DNA from: Sphingobium lactosutens DS20
GTDB taxonomy: Bacteria; Pseudomonadota; Alphaproteobacteria; Sphingomonadales; Sphingomonadaceae
Direction of reading: 5' to 3'
Length of the DNA: 64,000 nt
Assembly: GCF_000445105.1 (NCBI RefSeq)
Contig: NZ_ATDP01000082.1
Span: forward strand, 62,001-126,000
Shown here piece after piece: positions 1-8,482 of the stretch. Under the pieces are notes generated by a model. It had not been told where the DNA came from and did not search any database. It was given only the letters and a program-made list of their open reading frames with translations. Within the stretch, counting starts at the first letter, position 1. Each line of letters opens with the position of its first letter. The position numbers and the translations under genes are program-made.

Positions 1-343
1 ACAGGCCGGTGCCGTCATGGCTGACCGGCGAGGTCTTGCCGTGCATCAGCCCGCCGCGCACGACCTTGCCCCCGAAATGCTGGCCGATGGCCTGATGGCC
101 CAGGCACACGCCCAGCAACGGCGCGCCCGCGTCCGCGCAGGCCGCGACCAGATCCAGGCTGACACCGGCCTCATTGGGGGTGCAGGGACCGGGCGACAGG
201 AGAAACGCCTTGGCGCCGCTCGAGAGCGCCTGGCCGGCCGAAATAGCGTCGTTGCGGACGACCTCCACCTTGGCGCCCAGCTCCATGAGATAATGGACCA
301 GGTTCCAGGTGAAGCTGTCATAATTGTCGATGACGAGGATCAT
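1..343 (-). CDS. trpG: Anthranilate synthase component II (glutamine amidotransferase), partial
   Basis: The first 114 codons of a class I glutamine amidotransferase, starting at the ATG whose complement is 341-343 and running off the left edge. The N-terminus [15 protein letters not shown] and the nucleophile elbow [11 protein letters not shown] (Cys near residue 79) are typical of TrpG/PabA. It would release ammonia from glutamine for anthranilate (tryptophan) or aminodeoxychorismate (folate) synthesis. The catalytic His and Glu lie outside the window. TrpG and PabA cannot be told apart from this part alone; TrpG is the commoner label. It is transcribed away from ssrA. Confidence 0.88.
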   Translation of the reverse strand, partial: MILVIDNYDSFTWNLVHYLMELGAKVEVVRNDAISAGQALSSGAKAFLLSPGPCTPNEAGVSLDLVAACADAGAPLLGVCLGHQAIGQHFGGKVVRGGLMHGKTSPVSHDGTGL

Positions 344-469
344 GGGCAGCTTCTAGCGGCTAAGGGCCGTGGTGGAAAGATGCCGGAAGCGAACACCGCA
401 TCGCGCGGCGCTTGAAGAATCATTTGCTTGCGCCCATATGCTCATGTGCCGGGTTCGCCCGGCTATGGT

Positions 470-717
470 GATAAAGTGTGTCGTATAATAGACGCAGCGG
501 ACCCGGGGGCAGTACCCGGCGGCTCCACCACCTCTCTCGCACAGCGGGGAAGATGACGGGGCCGAACTAGGATCGACGTGTGTTGAAAGGCGATATTTTC
601 ACCCGGCCCGTGTAAGCCGTTAAACTGTGCAAAACTCACAAGTGCCAACGATAACGAAGCACTCGCCATTGCAGCGTAATTGAGGGCCTCACGGCCTGAC
701 ATTACTCTAAAATAGCG
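470..717 (+). ncRNA. ssrA: Two-piece (circularly permuted) tmRNA
   Basis: Rescues stalled ribosomes and tags the unfinished peptide. In the permuted order the acceptor piece comes first: T-arm CCGGG-GGCAGTA-CCCGG at 503-519, acceptor 3' strand CGGCTCC at 520-526, discriminator A and encoded CCA at 528-530. After a spacer that is presumably processed out, the coding piece begins with GGGGCCG at 558-564. This pairs over 7 bp (one G-U) with 520-526. The tag reads ANDNEALAIAA from the resume codon GCC at 644-646 to TAA at 677-679. A perfect TATAAT lies at 484-489 and could be a -10 box. A GCCGGG-TTCG-CCCGGC hairpin lies upstream at 448-463. The outer ends are estimates. Confidence 0.93.
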
Positions 718-729
718 CGGTTGAACCCA

Positions 730-788
730 CCGGGCAACAGAAGGGAATTCAGCGGCACCCGGAGGCGCCGGGCAACAGAAGCCTCCGG
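730..788 (+). terminator. Hairpin downstream of ssrA with a 14-nt direct repeat; possible terminator
   Basis: CCGGAGGC (759-766) and GCCTCCGG (781-788) form an 8-bp perfect stem around a 14-nt loop. The 14-mer CCGGGCAACAGAAG occurs twice, at 730-743 and 768-781, the second copy filling the loop. Only a weak pyrimidine stretch (ACTTTCCCC) follows, so termination is uncertain. I see no gene from here to 1053; the short ORFs there lack a start site and coding character. Confidence 0.4.
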
Positions 789-1053
789 ACTTTCCCCGAA
801 CGTCGACGTATCGAGAGCGCAGGCTTTCTGGCCAAGTGCGGCATTGTCCGCGCCGCGGAAAAGCGATTCGTGGTGCCTCAGATTTGCACTGCTATTTCGA
901 TTACGCTTTTATGACATTATGGCGTAAAACATCTAACGCATTGACTTTATGTGAAAGAAAGTTCTTGTCGCGTCCTCGTCGGCAGCTTGCGTGCTTGTCA
1001 TCTAAATGAAATACTCCTGGCTATATTGGAAAGTTTTTTTCGGGAGATGAAAG

Positions 1054-1437
1054 ATGTTCAAAGCCGCTATGATGATCGGGATTTCGCTAGCGGTGGCCGC
1101 TCCTGCCATGGCGCAATCTGCTCCCGACAGCCTTGTCGTCCTTGGCGTACAGGATGGCAATCTGGCCGCGAATGCAATTGCATCGGGCCAGTTTGACGCC
1201 GCGATCGAGCGGCTGGAGCCGATGCAGCCCTTCAGCGCCAATGATCCGGCGCGCCTTATCAACCTGGGCAATGCCTATGCCGGTGCCGGCCGCATGAAGC
1301 AGGCGAGGGAGGCCTATCGGTCCGCGCGCTTTGCGCCAGAGATGATGCTGGTGCTGGCCAATGGCGAGGAAGAATCGTCGCGCGTGATCGCCCGCCGTGC
1401 GATGAGCCGCCTCAACCCCAGTTTTGCCGCGCGCTGA
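1054..1437 (+). CDS. Small periplasmic TPR-like protein
   Basis: A 127-residue protein with a Sec signal peptide (MFKAAMMIGISLAVAAPAMA, cleavage after AMA near residue 20). The mature part looks like two or three tetratricopeptide-type helices: GQFDAAIERLEPM, then PARLINLGNAYAGAGRMKQAREAYRSA, a clear TPR signature. A GGGAG ribosome site at 1041-1045 supports the start. It is probably a periplasmic adaptor, but the exact role is unknown. A second secreted TPR protein lies at 39250-39810. An intrinsic terminator follows at 1464-1493, so it is likely monocistronic. Confidence 0.78.
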   Translation: MFKAAMMIGISLAVAAPAMAQSAPDSLVVLGVQDGNLAANAIASGQFDAAIERLEPMQPFSANDPARLINLGNAYAGAGRMKQAREAYRSARFAPEMMLVLANGEEESSRVIARRAMSRLNPSFAAR

Positions 1438-1463
1438 CCGCTTCATTGCGTTCATGAGGGGGA

Positions 1464-1493
1464 GGGTGTCATCCTGGGGGATGGCGCCCTTTT
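1464..1493 (+). terminator. Intrinsic terminator after the TPR gene
   Basis: An 11-bp stem (1464-1474 with 1479-1489, two G-U pairs) closed by a TGGG loop and followed directly by TTTT at 1490-1493. It separates the TPR gene from the pho-box region and the lipoprotein gene. Confidence 0.65.
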
Positions 1494-1512
1494 ATCATGC
1501 CCCCACAGCCAT

Positions 1513-1592
1513 TGTCATTTGCCTGACATGAGTGTCACGCAACCGTCATTTTAAAGACGCCAGACCGTCACAGAAGCGGAATGAGCCTGTCA
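1513..1592 (+). promoter_or_regulatory. Array of PhoB-box-like repeats
   Basis: TGTCA-type units start at 1513 (TGTCA) and 1524 (TGACA), 11 bp apart. A second register holds 1533 (TGTCA), 1544 (CGTCA), 1566 (CGTCA) and 1588 (TGTCA), all at multiples of 11 bp; the intervening positions 1555 and 1577 are degenerate. PhoB binds 11-bp direct repeats with a TGTCA core, so this looks like two to three adjacent pho boxes. The last unit ends 111 bp before the lipoprotein start at 1704. Phosphate control of the downstream genes is inferred. Confidence 0.68.
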
Positions 1593-1703
1593 CCTGCGCC
1601 CCTTAGTGGCCCGTCGGGAGGGCGACAGGGGGCGTTGTCCGATTCGTAAATTCCCCTGCGCTCCGCGGTTCCACAACGCCGGCAAAGCCGGAGCGGAGAT
1701 GAC

Positions 1704-3299
1704 ATGGCCAAGATTAACCGTATTCACACGATCCTGATGGCGAGCTGCGCCTGCGTAGGTCTGAGCGCTTGCGGCGCGGACGACATCGCTTCGCCGGGTG
1801 AGGGCACCATCGTCATCCCCACGCCGACCCCGACGCCCACGCCGACGCCTACTCCGACGCCGACCCCCACTCCGACGGCTGTGACGCCGGCGGACAGCTG
1901 CCCTACGATCGCTGGCTCCAACCAGCTGAGCGACCTTGGCACCATCACCGACGGCACCAATACCTGGCGCAATTGCGGCTTCCCGTCGCGCTTTACCGCG
2001 ACGACGGCGATCGCCAAGGTGGCGGGCGTCATCTACTCGCTGCCCGGCCGCGTCGATGTTGGCACCGATCAGGGCGCTGCCACGACCAACACCGACGTCA
2101 CGCTGAACATCGATCCGGGCGTTGTCGTGTTCGCCAGCACGGGTAACGCCTATCTGGCGGTCAATCGCGGCAACAAGATCAATGCCGTGGGCAGCGCCAG
2201 CGCGCCGATCATCTTCACCAGCCGCGAAAACGTCACCGGCGCTTCAACCGACCAGTCGTCGGGCCAGTGGGGTGGCATCGTACTGCTGGGTCGCGGCAAG
2301 ATCACCGATTGCCAAGCACCCGCCGCCGCGCCCGGCACGACGGCGTGTGAACGCGACACCGAAGGCACCAGCAACGCCTTGTATGGCGGCGCGAACGATG
2401 CCGACAGCTCGGGCCGCCTGTCCTATGTGCAGATCCGCTATTCGGGCTTCGTTCTGGCCGATGGCAAGGAGTTGCAGGGGCTGACCCCCTCGGGCGTGGG
2501 CACCGGCACCGTCATCGACCATGTTCAGGTCCACAACAGCTCGGACGACGGCATCGAAGCCTTTGGCGGTTCGGCCAACATGAAATATCTGGTGCTGACC
2601 GGTAACGAAGACGACAACCTGGACACCGACGTCGGTTTCCGCGGCACCGCGCAGTTCCTGATTTCGGTCCAGCGCGCAAACAACAATATCGGCGACACCT
2701 TCCTGGAAACCGACTCGAACGGTTCGACCAGCAACAGCAACGCCAGCGAAGATGCGCTGCCCCGCCAGTATCTGAAGGTCGCCAACTTCACGCATATCCA
2801 GCGGTCGAACACCGGCGATGACGGCGCGTCGATGCTGCTGCGTGGCGGCGCGGACCTGGCGCTGGTCAACGGCATCATCGTCAGCCCCGAGCAGAGCTGC
2901 CTGCGCATCAACAGCACCGCGACCGTTCGCGACGCCGACACGACGCTGCAGGACGCCGGCAAGCCGCGCTATATTTCGGTGGTCATGCAGTGCAACAGCA
3001 CGCCCTATAAGGGCACCGGTGGTGTCGACGTCGCTGTCGTGAAGTCGATCTTCGAAGCCGGCCCGAACAGCAGCATCAACTACACGCCGTCGTTGACCAG
3101 CCTGTTCATCAACGGCGCGACCGAAACCGCCCTGACCGCGACCGATCCCAAGACGATCGACAGCGCCTTCACCACCACCAACTATGTCGGTGCAGTCAAG
3201 GACAGCAGTGACACCTGGTATGCCGGCTGGACCTGCAATTCCGTGACCGCCAGCTTCGGCAGCGGCAGCGGCAACTGCACGGCCATCCCGACCGCCTGA
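1704..3299 (+). CDS. Surface/secreted lipoprotein with a Pro-Thr stalk and beta-helix-like body (ElpS-like candidate)
   Basis: A 531-residue lipoprotein. The signal peptide ends in the lipobox LSAC, with the acylated Cys at residue 23. It is followed by a run of about ten Pro-Thr dipeptides (residues ~38-58) that looks like a stalk, then a Gly/Asp/Asn-rich body with recurring short beta segments (IDPGVVVFASTG, VIDHVQVHNSSDDGIEAFGG), as in right-handed beta-helix proteins. No catalytic motif is obvious. It sits behind the pho-box array, before a TonB receptor and next to a T2SS. This suggests a phosphate-regulated, possibly T2SS-exported lipoprotein comparable to Caulobacter ElpS. That assignment is inference from context and memory, not from a search. 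The gene is followed by a terminator-like hairpin. Confidence 0.72.
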   Translation: MAKINRIHTILMASCACVGLSACGADDIASPGEGTIVIPTPTPTPTPTPTPTPTPTPTAVTPADSCPTIAGSNQLSDLGTITDGTNTWRNCGFPSRFTATTAIAKVAGVIYSLPGRVDVGTDQGAATTNTDVTLNIDPGVVVFASTGNAYLAVNRGNKINAVGSASAPIIFTSRENVTGASTDQSSGQWGGIVLLGRGKITDCQAPAAAPGTTACERDTEGTSNALYGGANDADSSGRLSYVQIRYSGFVLADGKELQGLTPSGVGTGTVIDHVQVHNSSDDGIEAFGGSANMKYLVLTGNEDDNLDTDVGFRGTAQFLISVQRANNNIGDTFLETDSNGSTSNSNASEDALPRQYLKVANFTHIQRSNTGDDGASMLLRGGADLALVNGIIVSPEQSCLRINSTATVRDADTTLQDAGKPRYISVVMQCNSTPYKGTGGVDVAVVKSIFEAGPNSSINYTPSLTSLFINGATETALTATDPKTIDSAFTTTNYVGAVKDSSDTWYAGWTCNSVTASFGSGSGNCTAIPTA

Positions 3300-3320
3300 T
3301 CGGCACCTGACCTCAATAGG

Positions 3321-3357
3321 GGCGGGGGAGCGTGAACCGACGCTTCCCCGCCTTTCT
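3321..3357 (+). terminator. Terminator/attenuator between lipoprotein and receptor genes
   Basis: A 13-bp stem (3321-3333 with 3340-3352, one G-T pair) with a GAACCG loop, followed by TTTCTT. The receptor ATG is 33 bp further on and no other promoter is evident. The hairpin probably lowers read-through, so that the lipoprotein is made in excess of the receptor. Confidence 0.65.
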
Positions 3358-3390
3358 TGCACTGCATATTCCCAAAGGGGGACCCCTAGC

Positions 3391-6084
3391 ATGTCGAAGC
3401 CGCTGACCTTGGCGCGCCTGCTCCTGATTTCCACCGCGCTGGTCGCTCCCGTGGCGATGGCGCAGACCGACACCAGTTCCTCGTCCGCCGGTGACGCGGG
3501 CCTGTCGACGACGCCCAGCACCGCCGACGAAGCAGCCGCCCAGTCGGGCGATGTCGACGTTTCCATTCCCGGATCCGACATTGTCGTCACGGGCCGCCGG
3601 ACGAGCAACATCTCGCAGGCCGCGCCGCAGGTGGTGAATGTCCTTTCGGCTGCCGACATCAAGCGCACGGGCGAAGGCGACATTGCCGGATCGCTCCAGC
3701 GCGTCACCGGCCTGTCGGTCGTGTCGGGCGGTTATGTCTATGTCCGCGGCCTTGGCGATCGCTATTCGCTGGCGCTGCTCAACGGATCGCCGCTGCCCAG
3801 CCCTGAACCGCTCAAGCGCGTCGTCCCCCTCGACATCTTCCCGACCAGCGTGATCGCATCGACCCTGGTGCAGAAAAGCTTTTCGGCCAATTTCCCGGGT
3901 GAATTTGGCGGCGGTGTCATCAACCTGACGACCAAGGCGATTCCCACTGAATCCTATCTGGAAATCGGCGTGGGCAGCTCGGCCAATACCGAAACCTCGG
4001 GACAGCTTGGCTATACCTATTATGGCAGCAAGTCCGACTGGACCGGCTTTGACGATAGTTCGCGCGACGTGCCGCCGCTGCTCAAGGACGCCTTTGGCGC
4101 GGGCGTGCCGTTCGCCAATATCGATCGTGCCGACCAGCAGGCGATCGCGATGCAGTTTTTGAACAGCAAGACGTCGGTGCTTCAGCGCACCAACAGCCTG
4201 CCGTTCAACTTCTCCGGGTCGATCAATGGCGGCACGGCGTTCGACGTCGGCAGCGACGCGCGCGTCGGCATCATCGCGACGGCCGGCTACAGCAACAAAT
4301 GGCGCACGCGCGACAATTTGCAGCAGGCGTCGCTGACGGTCGAGGAAGGCGCTGGCAAAAGTTATAATCAGGTCGTCACCGACAATCAGATCACCGTCAA
4401 CGGCCTGCTGGGCGTCGGGGTCGAGTGGGGCGAGCAGAAGCTGCGCTGGACAAACCTCTATATCCGCGACACGCTGAAGCGCGCTTCGCTGGCGATCGGC
4501 CAGAATGACGGGCTTATCCAAGGTGCGGACTATCTGACGCAGCAGACCGCCTGGTATGAGCGGCAGCTGATCGACACGCAGTTCGTGGGCGAGTTCAAGT
4601 TTGACGATGCGCTGAGCCTCGACGTGCGGGGTGGCTATGCCAATTCGCAGCGCGAAGCCCCGTATGAACGGGAGTTCGTCTATGTCCGGTCGAACCGCGA
4701 TCTCGATATCGACCCGGTTGGTGACCGCTTCATCAATGCGCTCAACCGTCAGCGCGGCGATGCCTCCGTCACGTTCAGTGATCTGAACGAAGATCTGTGG
4801 TCGGGCGGCGCGGACCTGAGCTACAAGATCGCGCCAAGCTTCACCGTGACGGCAGGCTATGCCTATACGGATACGAAGCGCACCTCGTCACGCTATGAGC
4901 TGCATTTCGATGCGGTGAACCTGCCGGTGCCGGTGCAGCAGTTGCGGCCCGACTATTTGTTGTCGGATGCGACCATCCAGCTTTACGATCTTGGTCTGCT
5001 CGACTTTTCCGGTCCTTACCCGGTCTATGACGCGGCGCTGCGCGTTCATGCCGGGTACGGGCAGGTGAAGGCAGAGCTGTTCCCGGGCCTCAGCATCGAC
5101 GCTGGCGTGCGTTACGAAAATGGTCGTCAGTCAGTGACAGGCGTCGATGTCTATTCGACCGGCGAAACCCCGTTCAATCAGGTGAAGAACGACTATTGGC
5201 TGCCGGCCGTTACGCTGACTTATGATGCGGGAGGCGGTTTGCAGTTCCGCGCATCGGGGTCCAAGACGATCGCCCGTCCGCAGTTCCGCGAACTGATCGC
5301 ACAGCCCTTCATCGACACCGAGTCCAACCGCTTCTATCGCGGCAACCCGTTCCTTCAGGATAGCGAGCTGTGGAATGCCGATATTCGCGCGGAATGGTAT
5401 ATGGGCCGCGACGAGCGGCTGACGGCCTCGGCCTTCTACAAGAAGATCGACAATCCGATCGAAACCTTCACGACCATCACCGATACCTATGCGGTGACGA
5501 CCAGCTTTGCCAATGCGCCCGAAGCGACGCTGTACGGCTTTGAAGTGGAAGCGCAGAAATATATTCCGCTCGATGGGATGGACTCCAATTTCTTCCAGAC
5601 CCGCCGCGTGGTGCTGATCGGCAACTATACCTATACCCAGTCGGAACTGAAGGTGAGCGATGGCGACACGACTATCCCCTACACCTACACCACGGGCGAT
5701 CTGCCGGCCGCGTCGGACTATTTCGTCGATGGCGCCCCGCTGACGGGGCAGTCGGACCATCTGGTCAATGTCCAGATCGGCCTGGAGGACACGGACAAGC
5801 TATCGCAGCAGACGCTGTTGCTGACCTATGCCAGCCCCCGCGTCACCAGCCGTGGTCCGAACCTGCAACCCGACATCAAGGAAAAGCCCGGCCTGACGCT
5901 CGATTTCGTCGCGCGTCAGGGTGTGACCCTTCCGGGCGGCATCAACAGCGAGTTCAAGTTTGAGGCCCGCAACATTACCGGTCGGAAATATCAGGAATTC
6001 CAGGAAGCTGGCGGCACCAAGATATTCTACAACCGCTACAAGATCGGCACGACGATCGCTGCGTCGCTGACGGTAGCCTTCTAA
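3391..6084 (+). CDS. TonB-dependent outer-membrane receptor
   Basis: 897 residues with a Sec signal peptide (cleavage after VAMA, ~residue 24). A Ser/Asp-rich spacer leads to the plug domain, which opens with DIVVTGRR (TonB-box-like, ~residues 64-71) and continues through VNVLSAADIKRTGEGDIAGSL, VYVRGLGDRYSLALLNG and EFGGGVINLTTK. The rest is a beta-barrel rich in aromatic and Asp/Asn residues, ending in a C-terminal Phe as outer-membrane proteins do. It should import a substrate using TonB-ExbBD energy. Its place behind the lipoprotein and pho boxes points to a phosphorus-containing ligand, which is inference. A GGGG-rich ribosome site lies at about 3376. Confidence 0.93.
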   Translation: MSKPLTLARLLLISTALVAPVAMAQTDTSSSSAGDAGLSTTPSTADEAAAQSGDVDVSIPGSDIVVTGRRTSNISQAAPQVVNVLSAADIKRTGEGDIAGSLQRVTGLSVVSGGYVYVRGLGDRYSLALLNGSPLPSPEPLKRVVPLDIFPTSVIASTLVQKSFSANFPGEFGGGVINLTTKAIPTESYLEIGVGSSANTETSGQLGYTYYGSKSDWTGFDDSSRDVPPLLKDAFGAGVPFANIDRADQQAIAMQFLNSKTSVLQRTNSLPFNFSGSINGGTAFDVGSDARVGIIATAGYSNKWRTRDNLQQASLTVEEGAGKSYNQVVTDNQITVNGLLGVGVEWGEQKLRWTNLYIRDTLKRASLAIGQNDGLIQGADYLTQQTAWYERQLIDTQFVGEFKFDDALSLDVRGGYANSQREAPYEREFVYVRSNRDLDIDPVGDRFINALNRQRGDASVTFSDLNEDLWSGGADLSYKIAPSFTVTAGYAYTDTKRTSSRYELHFDAVNLPVPVQQLRPDYLLSDATIQLYDLGLLDFSGPYPVYDAALRVHAGYGQVKAELFPGLSIDAGVRYENGRQSVTGVDVYSTGETPFNQVKNDYWLPAVTLTYDAGGGLQFRASGSKTIARPQFRELIAQPFIDTESNRFYRGNPFLQDSELWNADIRAEWYMGRDERLTASAFYKKIDNPIETFTTITDTYAVTTSFANAPEATLYGFEVEAQKYIPLDGMDSNFFQTRRVVLIGNYTYTQSELKVSDGDTTIPYTYTTGDLPAASDYFVDGAPLTGQSDHLVNVQIGLEDTDKLSQQTLLLTYASPRVTSRGPNLQPDIKEKPGLTLDFVARQGVTLPGGINSEFKFEARNITGRKYQEFQEAGGTKIFYNRYKIGTTIAASLTVAF

Positions 6085-6121
6085 ACCTGATCCAAGAAAC
6101 CCTGATCGTCCCCTAAAGTCG

Positions 6122-6151
6122 CGGCCGGCTCGTCCTTCGACGGGCCGGCCG
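6122..6151 (+). terminator. Strong hairpin after the TonB receptor
   Basis: A 13-bp stem (6122-6134 with 6139-6151, one T-G pair) closed by a four-base loop. The T tract is poor, so it may be a Rho-assisted end or an mRNA-stabilising hairpin. Confidence 0.5.
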
Positions 6152-6228
6152 TTGCGATTCTGGAACGAGGGAGGGCATCCGTGCGTCCTGCTGTGCATCC
6201 GCCCCTTGCGGCGCATGACGGAGGATGC

Positions 6229-7656
6229 ATGGGACGCGAAATCGAACTCAAGCTGGATCTGACGGAGGATGCCGCCAGCCGCCTGTGCCGGTGGGACGGC
6301 TTGCCAGAGCGCGAGGATGTGACGCGCCTGCGCGCCACCTATTTCGACACGCCCGATGCCCGGCTGGCCAGCAAGGGCCTCAGCCTGCGCATCCGCCAGT
6401 CCGGGCGGCGTAGGGTTCAGACTATCAAGGGCGATGGCTCCTCTGCGGCCGGGCTTTTCGCGCGTCAGGAATGGGAACGGCCCGTCCGCTCACAATCGCC
6501 CGTGCTGGATGGGGATACCCCGGTGCAAGACGCGCTGGGTGACGCGATCAGCCAGATTGAGCCTTTGTTTGAAACCGATGTCGAGCGCACGCGCTGGCTG
6601 ATCCAAGAAGGGGACGTGCGGGTGGAGATGGTGATCGACCGGGGGGTGGTGCGGGCAGGCGCACGTGAAGCGCCGCTGTGCGAGGTGGAACTGGAACTGG
6701 TCGATGGCGCACCGGCCGCACTCTTTGCGATCGCGCGCCGCATTGATGGCGAAGTGCCGGTGCGCCCGGGGGTGCTGAGCAAGGCCGAGCGCGGCTATGC
6801 GCTGCGCGGCCCGGTGGCGGAAGCCGTCAAGGCCGAGCCGGTGTCGGTGAACGCCAGCATGACGATCCGCGAGGCCTTTCTGACGATCGCGGGCGCGTGC
6901 CTGCGTCATTATCGCCGGAACGAAGCGCTGTTGCTGATCGAATATCGTGAGCGCGCCCTGCATCAGGCGCGGGTGGCCGTGCGCCGGATGCGCAGTGCGC
7001 TCACCCTGTTCAAACCAGTACTGCTGGAAGCCGATGTGGCGCGCTTTCAACGGGAGTTGCGGTGGCTGGCCGGGATGCTGGGCGAGGCACGCGATCTGGA
7101 CGTATTGCACGGGCGGTTGGTGCCGGGCGCGCAGGCCGAAATTGCCGAGGTTCGTGCCGATAGTCAGGCGCGGGTGCGCGCATGGCTCGACTCGGCGCGG
7201 GTGCGCGGCCTGCTGCTCGATATCGCGGAATGGCTGGCGCTGGGGGCAGGATGCAGCGGCGCTGCGGATGCGCAGGTTTGGGACTTTGCGGGCAGTCGCC
7301 TGAAAAAGCTGCACAAGCGCGTCGCCAGGGGCGGCGATGGCCTGAAGAAACTGCCACCGGACAAGCGCCACAAGGTGCGAAAGGATGCCAAAAAACTGCG
7401 CTATGGCGCTGAATTCTTTGCCGGCGTCTATGCGGACAAGGGGGCGCGCAAGGTCCATGGCACCTACGTCAAGGCCTTGGCCAAATTGCAGGATCGGCTG
7501 GGCGATCTCAACGATCTGGCGACTGCGCCCGCCCTGTTCGCGCGCTACCATCTGGCTGACGATACCGGCTTGGACATTAGATCGGAGGAGACATTGCTGC
7601 GCAAGGCCGGGAAAGCGCATGATCGCTTCGCATCGGCTTCGCGTTTCTGGCGATAG
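6229..7656 (+). CDS. CYTH and CHAD domain protein (inorganic triphosphatase type)
   Basis: 475 residues from the ATG at 6229, which has GGAGG at 6220-6224; an upstream GTG at 6181 would add 16 residues. The CYTH domain (~1-200) opens with the signature EIELKLDL (ExExK) and keeps the charged residues of the triphosphate tunnel. The CHAD domain (~215-475) has conserved His and Lys/Arg helices (HQARVAVRRMRSALTLF, KRHKVRKDAKKLRY), which are linked to polyphosphate binding. The family hydrolyses tripolyphosphate or a related substrate. Its position beside the pho-box locus fits phosphate metabolism. It is convergent with the oxygenase gene, 3 bp apart. Confidence 0.88.
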   Translation: MGREIELKLDLTEDAASRLCRWDGLPEREDVTRLRATYFDTPDARLASKGLSLRIRQSGRRRVQTIKGDGSSAAGLFARQEWERPVRSQSPVLDGDTPVQDALGDAISQIEPLFETDVERTRWLIQEGDVRVEMVIDRGVVRAGAREAPLCEVELELVDGAPAALFAIARRIDGEVPVRPGVLSKAERGYALRGPVAEAVKAEPVSVNASMTIREAFLTIAGACLRHYRRNEALLLIEYRERALHQARVAVRRMRSALTLFKPVLLEADVARFQRELRWLAGMLGEARDLDVLHGRLVPGAQAEIAEVRADSQARVRAWLDSARVRGLLLDIAEWLALGAGCSGAADAQVWDFAGSRLKKLHKRVARGGDGLKKLPPDKRHKVRKDAKKLRYGAEFFAGVYADKGARKVHGTYVKALAKLQDRLGDLNDLATAPALFARYHLADDTGLDIRSEETLLRKAGKAHDRFASASRFWR

Positions 7657-7659
7657 CGA

Positions 7660-8319
7660 TCAGCCCCAGGGACGCTCGCGATACCATTTGGTGATGACAT
7701 GCTTGACGCCGCTGCGCACCTTCATGCCGTGGTGGATGCTGGCGGGGTTGGGGGCGCCTGATGACAAGCGATTATTCCATGCCAGCAGCTTGCCGGTTTC
7801 AGGCTGGACCGTCTTGCCGATGCGGGTGAAGCGCGTGGCGCCGCCGGCAGTGGGCTGGTCCAGATAGATCATCACCGTCCATGTGCGATTGCCCGCGACG
7901 GCACAGTAGCGATCAAAGTCAGCGCCTTTGGGATCGAAATAGTCGGTGTGAGCCTTGAATTCCTGCCCCACCGAATAGCGCTGTCCCTGGATCGGTTCTC
8001 CATATTCGGTCGATATGCCGGTGAAGGCGTCGAGGCGCGCGTTGATACCCGCCACAAAGGCATCGTCATGATCCAGGTCGCATGTTTCGCTCGTGCGGAA
8101 ATAGCCGTCGCCATTATGATCGGCGATGGTCGATGGACGGCGTTGCGCGTCGATTCGGTCGATCAATTGTGCGCATTCCTCAGCGCTCAAAAAGCCCTTC
8201 GAGATGAAGAGCGCCAGGTCCTTGCTGGGGACGCGCTGAGCGCGAGGGTGCGCCGCGATCCATGCCGGATCGGCGTCGGGACCGGCGGGCGCAGGCTGGT
8301 GGAGGGGCTTCGACGTCAT
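7660..8319 (-). CDS. 2-oxoglutarate/Fe(II) oxygenase, prolyl 4-hydroxylase-like
   Basis: 219 residues. The iron ligands are visible: His-x-Asp at 124-126 (KAHTDYFD) and a distal His near 197 (PASIHHGMKVRSG), followed by Lys near 206 that would bind 2-oxoglutarate (GVKHVITKWYRE). This is the P4H-type double-stranded beta-helix fold. It has no signal peptide, so it is probably cytoplasmic and may hydroxylate a protein or small-molecule substrate. It is a single gene between the CYTH-CHAD gene (convergent) and gspC (divergent). Confidence 0.85.
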   Translation of the reverse strand: MTSKPLHQPAPAGPDADPAWIAAHPRAQRVPSKDLALFISKGFLSAEECAQLIDRIDAQRRPSTIADHNGDGYFRTSETCDLDHDDAFVAGINARLDAFTGISTEYGEPIQGQRYSVGQEFKAHTDYFDPKGADFDRYCAVAGNRTWTVMIYLDQPTAGGATRFTRIGKTVQPETGKLLAWNNRLSSGAPNPASIHHGMKVRSGVKHVITKWYRERPWG

Positions 8320-8482
8320 AGGTCCTCGATAGAGCGATAATTTGGGAATCGCGCAAATGCTGCCTTTCAGCGCAAGACAGGCTGCGCGCGCAAGCCTGTC
8401 ATATCACCGCAACATTAGCGTCATTTTGCTGTAAAGCGCCGCGCCTAGCAGGCTCGCAGAATTCGGGGGCTTGTCGAACATC

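Noticed and set aside
463..702. 79-codon frame overlapping ssrA
   Set aside because: Lies on the minus strand across both tmRNA pieces, whose RNA structure fully explains the conservation.
721..927. 68-codon frame after ssrA with a TTG start
   Set aside because: No ribosome site, contains the hairpin and 14-mer repeat, no family resemblance.
2244..3707. 487-codon open frame on the minus strand across the lipoprotein and receptor genes
   Set aside because: It is antisense to two well-supported genes; the composition (Val/Arg/Gly-rich, no domains) is what GC-rich DNA gives in the antisense frame.
8471..8482. TTG start for gspC
   Set aside because: In frame and near a G-rich stretch, but it would directly abut that stretch; the ATG at 8483 is preferred, without certainty.
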